Positions 8,160 through 15,721 of a stretch of 64,000 bases of DNA are shown piece after piece. Positions within the stretch are counted from its first letter, which is position 1. Every line of letters begins with the position of its first letter. The stretch covers positions 41,640 through 105,639 of the forward strand of contig UQER01000008.1 of the NCBI GenBank assembly GCA_900540205.1, in the 5' to 3' direction. The position numbers and the translations under genes are program-made. The notes beneath the pieces are model-generated. The model had not been told where the DNA came from. It saw nothing but the letters and a program-made list of their open reading frames with translations, and made no database searches. This DNA comes from an uncultured Porphyromonadaceae bacterium. Lineage in GTDB: Bacteria > Bacteroidota > Bacteroidia > Bacteroidales > Muribaculaceae.

Positions 8160-10013
8160 ATGAGAAAAGATTATCAGCTCGAAAAACGTAAATATGTAAT
8201 AGGGGGCTTTCTGGTCATCATCGCCATCATATACCTATGGCGACTGTTCGGCCTGCAGATTCAGGACGACAAGTATAAGGATTATGCTGACAACAACGCT
8301 TTTCTGCGTAAGACGGTCTATCCGTCGCGCGGCCTGATTTACGACCGCAACGATTCGCTTGTGGTGTTCAACCAGCCTGCCTACGATGTGATGATGATTC
8401 CCCGTGACGTGCATGATTTCGACACCCTCGACTTCTGCCGCACACTGAGCCTCACACCTGAAGAGTTCCGCGAACGCCTCGCAGCCATGAAGGCATCACG
8501 CAGCTATTCCTCATATACCCCCCAGACACTGCTGACCCACCTGTCGGCCAAGGACTACGGGAAACTGCAGGAAAAACTTTACCGCTATCCGGGATTTTTC
8601 ATCCAGAAACGCATCCTGCGTGAATACAATTACGACATAGCCGCCAATATCCTCGGCAACATCCGCGAGGTGTCGGAAGCCGACATCGAACGCGACCCCT
8701 ATTTCCAACCCGGCGACTACTGCGGCGACCTCGGCATCGAAAAAAGTTACGACACAATGCTGCGTGGCATCAAGGGTACGGAAATACTTATCCGCGATGC
8801 CCGCGGGCGTATCCGCGGACGATTTGAGGACGGCGCACGCGATGTTGCTCCGGTGTCAGGCCGCAACCTGCGCCTGAGCATCGACATAAAACTGCAGGAA
8901 TATGCCGAAAGCCTGATGGTCAACAAAATCGGTGCAGTAGTGGCCATCGAGCCGGCCACAGGCGAGATTCTGGCCATGGTGTCGAGCCCAACTTACCGGC
9001 CTTCCACTCTGGTAGGCCGCGAACGCGGCAAGAATTACCGCGCGCTGAACAACGACCCGCAGAAACCGCTCTTCGACCGCGCACTCATGGGTGCCTATCC
9101 CCCGGGCTCAACCTTCAAACCCTCCCAGGGTCTGATACTGCTGCAGGAGGAGATTGTGAATCTGCAGACAGCCTACCCCTGCTACCGCGGTTTCATCAGC
9201 GGCGGACTTCGTGTGGGGTGTCACCCGCACTATTCGCCCATTCCGCTCAAGCCTGCGTTGCAGACCTCATGCAACGCCTATTTCTGCTGGGGATTCAAGG
9301 CGCTTGTCGACAAGCGCTCAAAGTACGGCTCTTCGGCCAATGCATTCGAAGTGTGGAAAAACCACCTCGTATCGCTGGGCTACGGATATAAGCTCGGCGT
9401 CGATCTCCCTTCGGAGGGACGCGGGTTTATCCCCAACGCCAAATTCTACAATAAAATCTACGGCGAAGGGCACTGGAGTGCCAACACCATAATATCCGTA
9501 TCAATCGGTCAGGGCGAAATCCTCGCCACTCCGCTGCAGATTGCCAACCTATGTGCTTCCATTGCCAACCGCGGATGGTTCATCACGCCTCATGTGGTGA
9601 AAGAGATTCAGGACACTCTGATTGACGAACAATACCGCACCCGACGCATCCCCACCATTGACGCCAAATACTTCGACGAAGTGGCCGAAGGTATGCGCAT
9701 GGCGGTGACAGGCGGCACATGCCGTCTGGCCAACCTTCCCGACATAGAGGTGTGCGGCAAGACCGGAACGGCCCAGAACCCGCATGGCCGCGACCACTCG
9801 GCATTCATCGGTTTCGCCCCGTATCATGACCCCAGGATTGCCGTTTGCGTCTATGTGGAAAACGCCGGCTTCGGTGCCGCCTTCGGTGTGCCTATCGGTT
9901 CGCTCGTGATGGAGAAATATCTAAAGGGGGAAATTTCTCCGCAACGCAAATACATCGAGGAGCGGATGCTGAATTCAAACACCATCATCTACAGCGGAGT
10001 GAAGAAACATTAA
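8160..10013 (+). CDS. mrdA: Penicillin-binding protein 2 (elongation transpeptidase)
   Basis: Class B PBP that crosslinks peptidoglycan during elongation with RodA. The 617-aa protein has an N-terminal membrane anchor (YVIGGFLVIIAIIYLW), the PBP dimerisation domain beginning with RGLIYDRND, and a transpeptidase domain. Catalytic motifs are STFK (Ser near residue 315), SCN near 369 and KTGTAQ near 533. I start at the ATG at 8160 (MRKDYQLEK); the same frame is open back to 8058, but that part overlaps mreD and would put foreign sequence before the anchor. It begins 61 bp after mreD. Confidence 0.96.
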   Translation: MRKDYQLEKRKYVIGGFLVIIAIIYLWRLFGLQIQDDKYKDYADNNAFLRKTVYPSRGLIYDRNDSLVVFNQPAYDVMMIPRDVHDFDTLDFCRTLSLTPEEFRERLAAMKASRSYSSYTPQTLLTHLSAKDYGKLQEKLYRYPGFFIQKRILREYNYDIAANILGNIREVSEADIERDPYFQPGDYCGDLGIEKSYDTMLRGIKGTEILIRDARGRIRGRFEDGARDVAPVSGRNLRLSIDIKLQEYAESLMVNKIGAVVAIEPATGEILAMVSSPTYRPSTLVGRERGKNYRALNNDPQKPLFDRALMGAYPPGSTFKPSQGLILLQEEIVNLQTAYPCYRGFISGGLRVGCHPHYSPIPLKPALQTSCNAYFCWGFKALVDKRSKYGSSANAFEVWKNHLVSLGYGYKLGVDLPSEGRGFIPNAKFYNKIYGEGHWSANTIISVSIGQGEILATPLQIANLCASIANRGWFITPHVVKEIQDTLIDEQYRTRRIPTIDAKYFDEVAEGMRMAVTGGTCRLANLPDIEVCGKTGTAQNPHGRDHSAFIGFAPYHDPRIAVCVYVENAGFGAAFGVPIGSLVMEKYLKGEISPQRKYIEERMLNSNTIIYSGVKKH

Positions 10014-10055
10014 GCAGACGCCGTACCTTTTCAATCTCCGATTACTGCAACAGAC

Positions 10056-11546
10056 ATGACACTCAACAGAACCGCCCGCAGAGGCGAGAAAAAAGAATAT
10101 GGCGAATCGGTGTTCCGGCACATCGACTGGTTCACAGTGGTGCTCTATCTCCTACTTGTCACCGCCGGAGTATTTTCAATCTATGCGGCAAGCTACGATT
10201 TCGACCATGCCAGCATCCTGTCGTTCGATGAATTCTCGGGCAAGCAGGTGCGATGGATCGGGCTGTCGTTCATCCTTGGTTTCGTGCTCCTCAACATCGA
10301 TGCACGGATGTACGAGACGTACGCCTACCCAATCTATCTGGCCATCCTGATTCTGCTGGTTGTCACCATATTCATCGCCCCTGACATCAAGGGCTCTCGG
10401 TCATGGCTCGTACTTGGGCCTATGAGCCTGCAACCGGCCGAGTTTGCCAAGTTCGCCACGGCGCTTGCGCTGGCCAAACTGTTCAGCGGCTACAATTTCA
10501 GTCTCAACTCCTCACCACGCAACTATCTGAAGGCATTCCTGATTATTTTTACTCCGATTGTGCTCATTCTGGCTCAGAAAGAGACGGGGTCGGCGCTGAT
10601 CTACATGTCGCTGTTTTTTGTGCTTTACCGTGAAGGTATGAGCGGTCTGGTGCTTTTTGCCGCGCTCATCGCCGTGGTGATTTTTGTTGTGGCCATCAAA
10701 TTCGCGGAAACGGTGGTTCTCGGCATTCCGGCCGGCGAATTTGCCGTGATGTGTCTGGTGATGGTGCTGGTAGTGGGAATGCTTGCGGTGAATGTGCGCC
10801 GCCTGGAGATTGTGCGCAACGTTCTGCTGTGGTATGTCGGCGCATCGCTGGTGGAGTTCGGCCTGTCGCTTGGCGGCATTGCTTTGTCAGGCTACATTTT
10901 CTTTTTCTCGGTGATAGGCATTTCCATGGTCTATCTGCTCTTTGAATTCCTGCGCCTGAAAAAGCGGGGATTGCTGGTGACCATAGCCACCGCAGTGCTC
11001 TCCATCGGCTTCCTGTTCTCGGTGAATATGGTTTTCAACCATATGATGCCTCACCAGCAGAAGCGCATCAAGGTGGCACTCGGCATTGTAAACGATCCGC
11101 GCGACGCGGGCTACAACGTTAACCAAAGCAAGATAGCCATCGGATCGGGCGGCATCACGGGCAAAGGTTTCCTGAAAGGCACGCAGACGAAGCTAAAATA
11201 TGTGCCCGAGCAGCACACCGACTTTATTTTCTGCACAATAGGCGAAGAGGAGGGTTTTCTCGGCACCGCATCCGTGGTGCTGCTGTTTCTCATGCTTATT
11301 CTCAGAGTGATTACGCTGGCCGAACGCCAGCAATCGGCTTTTGCCCGAGTGTATGCATATTGTGTGGCCTCATATCTCAGCTTCCACTTCTGCATCAACA
11401 TCGGTATGGTGATCGGACTGTGCCCCGTGATCGGCATTCCGCTCCCCTTCTTCAGCTATGGCGGCTCCTCGCTGTGGGGCTTCACGCTTTTGCTCTTCAT
11501 CCTGCTGCGACTTGATGCCGCGCGCCGGAAACGTTCGGCAGCCTGA
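10056..11546 (+). CDS. rodA: SEDS peptidoglycan glycosyltransferase RodA
   Basis: Polymerises lipid II into glycan strands at the inner membrane, paired with PBP2. The 496-aa protein has about ten or more transmembrane segments. Family hallmarks are the FDEFSGKQVRWIG start, GSRSWLVLGPMSLQPAEFAK, the large extracytoplasmic loop QSKIAIGSGGITGKGFLKGTQ with EQHTDFIF, and the C-terminal PLPFFSYGGSSLWGF. The length exceeds that of proteobacterial RodA because of extra membrane segments in the middle, as is usual in Bacteroidetes. Last gene of the mre cluster. Confidence 0.95.
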   Translation: MTLNRTARRGEKKEYGESVFRHIDWFTVVLYLLLVTAGVFSIYAASYDFDHASILSFDEFSGKQVRWIGLSFILGFVLLNIDARMYETYAYPIYLAILILLVVTIFIAPDIKGSRSWLVLGPMSLQPAEFAKFATALALAKLFSGYNFSLNSSPRNYLKAFLIIFTPIVLILAQKETGSALIYMSLFFVLYREGMSGLVLFAALIAVVIFVVAIKFAETVVLGIPAGEFAVMCLVMVLVVGMLAVNVRRLEIVRNVLLWYVGASLVEFGLSLGGIALSGYIFFFSVIGISMVYLLFEFLRLKKRGLLVTIATAVLSIGFLFSVNMVFNHMMPHQQKRIKVALGIVNDPRDAGYNVNQSKIAIGSGGITGKGFLKGTQTKLKYVPEQHTDFIFCTIGEEEGFLGTASVVLLFLMLILRVITLAERQQSAFARVYAYCVASYLSFHFCINIGMVIGLCPVIGIPLPFFSYGGSSLWGFTLLLFILLRLDAARRKRSAA

Positions 11547-11602
11547 CAGCACGGGAATGAGGAATAATATCTGCAAGACATCAACCAAATCCTGACCCCG
11601 TT

Positions 11603-12085
11603 ATGAAACCGATGAGAAAAGCCTCCCGCCAGAAAGATGCCGCATGGGCACTGGAGGTGTTCGATAAAGCGCCCTATGTAACCGTCAGTATGACACGCCC
11701 CGACGGCACTCCCTACGGGCTGCCGCTCTCCCTATGCAGAAAAGACGACCGCACATTCTACTTCCATTGCGCACCCGACGGTGAGAAACTTGATTGCCTG
11801 AAATGCAATCCGATGGTCAGCCTGTCGGCGGTGAGCCGCTGCACTCCGAAATATGAGGAGGAGAAGAACAATTTTACCGAATACTTCCATTCCGCTGTGG
11901 CCATTGGCCGGGCGGAGACAGTAGAGGACGATGCCGAGAAAACAGAAGCATTGCGGTTGCTCTGCGAAAGGTTCCTGCCAAAACATATGGACCATTTTAA
12001 TGAAGCCATCGAACGCAGCCTGTGGCGCACCTCCATCGTGCGTATCACGCTGACCGAACCGCCGGTGGGAAAATGCAAGCCCTGA
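11603..12085 (+). CDS. Pyridoxamine 5'-phosphate oxidase-like flavoprotein (Nim-like)
   Basis: The 160-aa protein has the split-barrel FMN-binding fold. The pattern (MRKASRQ start, YVTVSMTRPDGTPYGLPLS, FYFHCAPDGEKLDCLKCNP, and a C-terminal IVRITLTEPPVGK) matches the family containing nitroimidazole-resistance Nim proteins and many relatives of unknown role. Whether it acts on nitroimidazoles cannot be told from sequence. It lies 56 bp after rodA on the same strand and is followed by a bidirectional terminator, so it may be the tail of the mre transcript. Confidence 0.82.
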   Translation: MKPMRKASRQKDAAWALEVFDKAPYVTVSMTRPDGTPYGLPLSLCRKDDRTFYFHCAPDGEKLDCLKCNPMVSLSAVSRCTPKYEEEKNNFTEYFHSAVAIGRAETVEDDAEKTEALRLLCERFLPKHMDHFNEAIERSLWRTSIVRITLTEPPVGKCKP

Positions 12086-12141
12086 CCACTTGCGGCAGAA
12101 ATGTCAGCGCAGGCATCGCGCGATGATTTTTACTCACCGGC

Positions 12142-12196
12142 AAAAAAACATACGCTGTGTCAGAAATTATGATATTCTGACACAGCGCATTTTGCT
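12142..12196. terminator. Bidirectional terminator between the Nim-like gene and the rubredoxin gene
   Basis: A perfect 13-bp stem (CGCTGTGTCAGAA at 12153-12165 with its complement at 12175-12187) has an A-run on the left (T-run on minus) and a TTTTGCTTATT tract on the right. It separates convergent genes. Confidence 0.8.
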
Positions 12197-12222
12197 TATT
12201 ATACAGCTAAAATCCCGTGTGG

Positions 12223-12387
12223 TTATTCCACTTCGGCAAACTGGTCTTTTCCAACACCGCAGATGGGGCATACCCAATCGTCGGGAAGATCTTCAAACGC
12301 AGTGCCTGGTGCGATTCCGTTATCGGGGTCTCCTATAGCGGGGTCATATACCCAGTCGCATACTTCACAAACATATTTCTTGTCCAT
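12223..12387 (-). CDS. Rubredoxin
   Basis: A 54-aa one-iron electron carrier read from the complement. The first Cys pair is in YVCEVCDWVYDP and the second in WVCPICGVGKDQF, giving the Fe(SCys)4 site; the spacing is canonical. It starts 13 bp after the stop of the hydroxylamine reductase gene on the same strand, so it is probably translated from the same mRNA and may donate electrons to that enzyme. The partnership is inferred from linkage. Confidence 0.95.
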   Translation of the reverse strand: MDKKYVCEVCDWVYDPAIGDPDNGIAPGTAFEDLPDDWVCPICGVGKDQFAEVE

Positions 12388-12400
12388 AATTCATTGTGAT

Positions 12401-14059
12401 TTAGTTGTTATTAATAAGTGTAGCAATATCATTCTCAACGGTTGAAATCGTTCCTATATTGAACTTTTCCTGAAGCACTTTCAGTATGTCGGGAGTAAAG
12501 AACGCCGGCAAAGTGGGTCCGGTATGGATGTTCTGCACGCCGAGCGACAGGAGTGCAAGCAACACTATCACCGCCTTCTGCTCATACCATGCTATGTTGT
12601 AGACAATGGGAAGGTCGTTGATGCTCTCCAGCTTCAGGGCATCCTTCAGAGCCATGGCTATGCGCACAAGCGAATAGGAATCGTTGCACTGCCCAGCATC
12701 GAGAACACGCGGAACACCTTCGATGTCGCCGAGCGGAAGTTTGTTGTAACGGTACTTGGCGCATCCCGCCGTCAGAATCACACAATCATTGGGCAGCGCC
12801 TGGGCAAATTCGGTGTAATAGGCGCGCGAGGGGAAACGACCGTCGCAACCCGCCATGACAACGAACTTGCGAATCTTGCCACGATTGATAAGATTAATGA
12901 TTTTGGGTGCAAGACTGATTACCTGATGATGTGCGAATCCGCCTATAATCTCGCCGTGCTCAATTTCTGTGGGTGGAGCACAGGTCTTTGCCCGCGCTAT
13001 GACTTCAGAGAAATCGTGTTTCCCGTCGGCATCGGCATTGATATGATGTGTTCCCGGCATATCCACCACTCCGAGAGTGTATACCCTGTCAAGATAAGTG
13101 GTGTTTTTTCTCGGAGGAACGATGCAGTTGGACGTGAACACAAAACAGCCGTTGAACGTCTCGAACTCATCCACCTGCTTCCACCACGCGTTGCCGTAGT
13201 TGCCGGCGAAATGCGGATACTTCCTGAAATAGGGGTAATACTGTCCAGGGAGCATTTCGGAGTGGGTGTAGACATCCACGCCTGTACCGGCTGTCTGCTC
13301 CAGAAGTTCCTCAAGGTCGCGGAGGTCGTGACCGGAGATAAGGATACCGGGATTGTTGCGCACGCCTATATCCACCTTGGTGATTTCAGGATTGCCATAT
13401 GTACCGGTATTGGCCGAATCAAGCAACGCCATCGCCTTCACACCGCCTTCACCCATGTAAAGCACGAGCTTCACCAGTTCGTCAACCGTGATATCGGGAC
13501 GGCTCACTTCCTTAAGAACCTTCTCTATATAGGCATACACATCGTCGTCCTCATATTTCAGATTTGCGGCATGACGTGTATAGGCTGCGGCTCCTTTGGC
13601 GCCATAAATGGCAAGCTGTCTCAGGCCACGTTTATCAGGATCCGGCTCGGCAAGCACGCCTGTCACAGCTTCCATCCGTTCATAGTCTTCCGGGGCGCCT
13701 TCCATAGTCACTTCGGGTACGTCGGGAATCTTCACACCAAGCTCATGGCACTTGGCCTTAAGCTCGCGTTTCACCTGGAACGCACGCCGGATGAACCCGT
13801 CGAGCGAATCGTTGTCGAAGTTGGCATTGGTGATTGTTGTGAACAAGGCATCGATCACCTGATGGTCGGCATTTCGCTGAGGAGCGCCTGCGCCACGCAG
13901 AGCATCGTTGAGAATGGCTACGCCTCTTGTGACATAAAGCAGCAAATCCATTCTGGCAGAAGTCTCGGGCAGTTTACCGCATACTCCACGCACAGTGCAA
14001 CCGGTACCTTTGGCTGTTTCCTGACACTGATAACAGAACATCTGAGGGGTTGTTTCCAT
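12401..14059 (-). CDS. hcp: Hybrid cluster protein / hydroxylamine reductase
   Basis: Iron-sulfur enzyme of nitrosative stress that reduces NO or hydroxylamine. The 552-aa protein has the N-terminal cluster ligands in the spacing CX2CX8CX5C (CYQCQETAKGTGCTVRGVC), like the Desulfovibrio-type enzyme. Hybrid-cluster ligand regions follow: GHDLRDLEELL, THSEMLPGQYYP, FTSNCIVPP, and the C-terminal LTAGCAKYRYN and DAGQCNDSYS. It sits between a cupin gene (25 bp upstream) and rubredoxin (13 bp downstream), forming a compact three-gene unit. Confidence 0.96.
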   Translation of the reverse strand: METTPQMFCYQCQETAKGTGCTVRGVCGKLPETSARMDLLLYVTRGVAILNDALRGAGAPQRNADHQVIDALFTTITNANFDNDSLDGFIRRAFQVKRELKAKCHELGVKIPDVPEVTMEGAPEDYERMEAVTGVLAEPDPDKRGLRQLAIYGAKGAAAYTRHAANLKYEDDDVYAYIEKVLKEVSRPDITVDELVKLVLYMGEGGVKAMALLDSANTGTYGNPEITKVDIGVRNNPGILISGHDLRDLEELLEQTAGTGVDVYTHSEMLPGQYYPYFRKYPHFAGNYGNAWWKQVDEFETFNGCFVFTSNCIVPPRKNTTYLDRVYTLGVVDMPGTHHINADADGKHDFSEVIARAKTCAPPTEIEHGEIIGGFAHHQVISLAPKIINLINRGKIRKFVVMAGCDGRFPSRAYYTEFAQALPNDCVILTAGCAKYRYNKLPLGDIEGVPRVLDAGQCNDSYSLVRIAMALKDALKLESINDLPIVYNIAWYEQKAVIVLLALLSLGVQNIHTGPTLPAFFTPDILKVLQEKFNIGTISTVENDIATLINNN

Positions 14060-14084
14060 GTCCTTCTGTATGATTATATGATGA

Positions 14085-14414
14085 TTAAGCTTTGATTTTA
14101 ACGAGCATCATTTTCGAATCGGCTTTGGCCACAACGCTGTGAGGCACACCGCCGCCCATGAACAAAAACTCGCCGGCCTTCAATGTGTGGGTCATGTCGA
14201 GCATTGTGAACTCGATTTCCCCTTCCAGCACATTAACCATCACTTCTTCCGGAGTGGTGTGCGTGTCGAGTTTCTGACCCGCCTTGAAGGCCACAAGTGC
14301 CACACGGCCGTTGTCATTTATAAACATATTCTTAAATGCAACCCCTTCAGATGAGTTTTCTATCTGGGGGGCAAGTTTATATACCTCGCCAAATCTGTAG
14401 TTTGTTTCCAGCAT
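14085..14414 (-). CDS. Single-domain cupin protein
   Basis: The 109-aa protein has one cupin barrel. Motif 1 is in HTTPEEVMVNVLEGEIEF and motif 2 in LKAGEFLFMGGGVPHSVVA, with the His and Glu residues expected for a metal site. I start at the ATG at 14414 (MLETNYRF); the frame stays open upstream to 14510 but that part looks unrelated. Small cupins next to hcp are seen in other anaerobes; the biochemical role is unknown. It is the first gene of the cupin-hcp-rubredoxin unit. Confidence 0.85.
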   Translation of the reverse strand: MLETNYRFGEVYKLAPQIENSSEGVAFKNMFINDNGRVALVAFKAGQKLDTHTTPEEVMVNVLEGEIEFTMLDMTHTLKAGEFLFMGGGVPHSVVAKADSKMMLVKIKA

Positions 14415-14443
14415 ATCGATAATAGTTTTAGTAAACAGGTTGA

Positions 14444-14473
14444 GATGGCAGTCACAGGCTTCCATCGAAAGTA
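14444..14473 (-). promoter_or_regulatory. Candidate promoter/operator of the cupin-hcp-rubredoxin unit
   Basis: On the minus strand TACTTTCG (complement of 14466-14473) is one base off the -7 consensus. A 23-bp imperfect dyad, GATGG...CCATC at 14444-14466, would cover the start of transcription, the place for a repressor or NO-sensor site. It does not match an FNR/Crp-type palindrome well. Confidence 0.3.
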
Positions 14474-14497
14474 AAACGCTAATTCCGTGCCAATGGT

Positions 14498-14668
14498 TCA
14501 AGCATTCCAAGTGCTGTCAGACATAGATTTTTCATCCGACAAAGACGCATATTTCTGTATTATACGCCGGTTACGCACGGTTATTATCAGCGATATCACA
14601 AAGACCGAAATGAAAAGTACGGCCGCACAGATGCCGAGCACAAGCAATAATGTGGGAGAGATGTTCAT
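14498..14668 (-). CDS. Small single-pass membrane protein
   Basis: The 56-aa ORF (MNISPTLLLV...) has one long hydrophobic segment of about 24 residues, then a basic NRR and a polar tail with many Ser/Asp. Its ATG overlaps the TGA of the preceding membrane-protein gene (ATGA, 14665-14668), a strong sign of translational coupling. No family was recognised. It is too short for many gene finders; the coupling is the main support. Confidence 0.6.
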   Translation of the reverse strand: MNISPTLLLVLGICAAVLFISVFVISLIITVRNRRIIQKYASLSDEKSMSDSTWNA

Positions 14669-15174
14669 GGCTGTTGATCTGAATGTTGGTTTAAGGGATT
14701 TACGGGACGGCTCGTGGCCTGAATACGTGGCGGGATGCGCCCGTCCATATATTTCTGCCACCCCGCAGTAAGTATAATCATTACCAGATATATCCACGAA
14801 GGATTGCTCAGGAACAGAAGTGACAGCACAAGGTTTATCACGATGTTCAAGGCTATCCAGTGCCACAATCCGGCCTTTTTCAGATTAAGATAGCACAATG
14901 ATAAGGATGCCATGGTTTTCAATGTCTCCAGACCGCTCTCGCACAGATATGCTCCATAAGCAACCAGTGTGGAAAACAGCAACGCCTCGACTTTTGTAAA
15001 ATCGGACGAGACATGAAAAAACGCGGCAAAACTCAGCGCTGCGACCCACAGCAACGCGTGGTCGAGTGCCATTATGTATTTATGCAGAAATTCATTCTGA
15101 CGCATGGCCTTTTCCACCTGGCCGGGCGACATTGCAGACTGATACTGTGACATATGCAGAACGGTGTATATCAT
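14665..15174 (-). CDS. Uncharacterised four-helix membrane protein
   Basis: The 169-aa protein has four hydrophobic segments: ALLWVAALSFAAFF, LLFSTLVAYGAYL, WIALNIVINLVLSLLFL and WIYLVMIILTAGW, with a polar N-terminus and a Pro/Gln-rich tail. The start could also be the Met at residue 8. No family was recognised. It forms an overlapping pair with the 56-aa membrane protein, and both lie upstream of the cupin-hcp genes on the same strand with an 80-bp gap. Confidence 0.7.
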   Translation of the reverse strand: MIYTVLHMSQYQSAMSPGQVEKAMRQNEFLHKYIMALDHALLWVAALSFAAFFHVSSDFTKVEALLFSTLVAYGAYLCESGLETLKTMASLSLCYLNLKKAGLWHWIALNIVINLVLSLLFLSNPSWIYLVMIILTAGWQKYMDGRIPPRIQATSRPVNPLNQHSDQQP

Positions 15175-15273
15175 GTCATATCAACAATCCATCAATGCCG
15201 TTTGTTGGAATAAATGACTGCTCATCGAGCTTCATAACGGCCATCTCACAAGCCGTTGATTCACTGTAAACAA

Positions 15274-15281
15274 CAAATATA
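15274..15281 (-). promoter_or_regulatory. -7 promoter box of the membrane-protein pair
   Basis: The minus strand reads TATATTTG about 100 bp ahead of the gene starting at 15174, matching TAnnTTTG. No good -33 element was seen. Confidence 0.4.
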
Positions 15282-15289
15282 TCCCCGAT

Positions 15290-15640
15290 ATGAAACAGAT
15301 TATCCAACTCAAACGCGCCTACGATCCAGCTACTCCCGGCGACGGCTACAGGGTGTACATCGACCGTCTTTGGCCGCGAGGTCTATCACACGAGACATTC
15401 CATTACGACTCATGGGACAAATCCATAGCCCCTTCGGCCGAACTCCGGGAATGGTTCCATCAAAATCCCGACAGCAGATGGGAGGAATTCAAGCGCAGAT
15501 ATAAAGCCGAACTGCTGGCCAACCCGGCTTTCAATGCGCTCAAGGAGGAGATTGCCGACAAGCCTAAAGTAACGCTGCTGTATTCCTCGCACGACCAAGA
15601 GCATAACAATGCCGTGATTGTGGCCGATGCCCTCGGCTAA
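15290..15640 (+). CDS. DUF488 family protein (YeaO-like)
   Basis: The 116-aa protein shows the family signature VYIDRLWPRGL near residue 22, then WDKSIAPSAELREWFHQNP and the C-terminal VTLLYSSHDQEHNNAVIV. DUF488 proteins are small, soluble and of unknown biochemical role. It is transcribed alone, divergent from the membrane-protein pair and convergent with valS. Confidence 0.9.
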   Translation: MKQIIQLKRAYDPATPGDGYRVYIDRLWPRGLSHETFHYDSWDKSIAPSAELREWFHQNPDSRWEEFKRRYKAELLANPAFNALKEEIADKPKVTLLYSSHDQEHNNAVIVADALG

Positions 15641-15660
15641 AACTGCATCTGTGACCTAAA

Positions 15661-15700
15661 ATATGAACCCTGACAGCGGGAAAGCTATCAGGGTTCATAT
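15661..15700. terminator. Bidirectional terminator between DUF488 gene and valS
   Basis: A 17-bp stem with one mismatch (ATATGAACCCTGACAGC at 15661-15677 with its complement to 15700) surrounds a 6-nt loop. It is followed by GTTTTGT on plus and preceded by AAAA on the left, between two convergent stops. Confidence 0.75.
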
Positions 15701-15721
15701 GTTTTGTCTTGTAATGTGATG

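Noticed and set aside
12524..14095. Long plus-strand open frame of more than 500 codons opposite hcp
   Set aside because: It is the mirror of a clear hcp gene; the translation is Cys/His/Arg-rich without domain signatures. GC-rich codon use keeps the antisense frame open.
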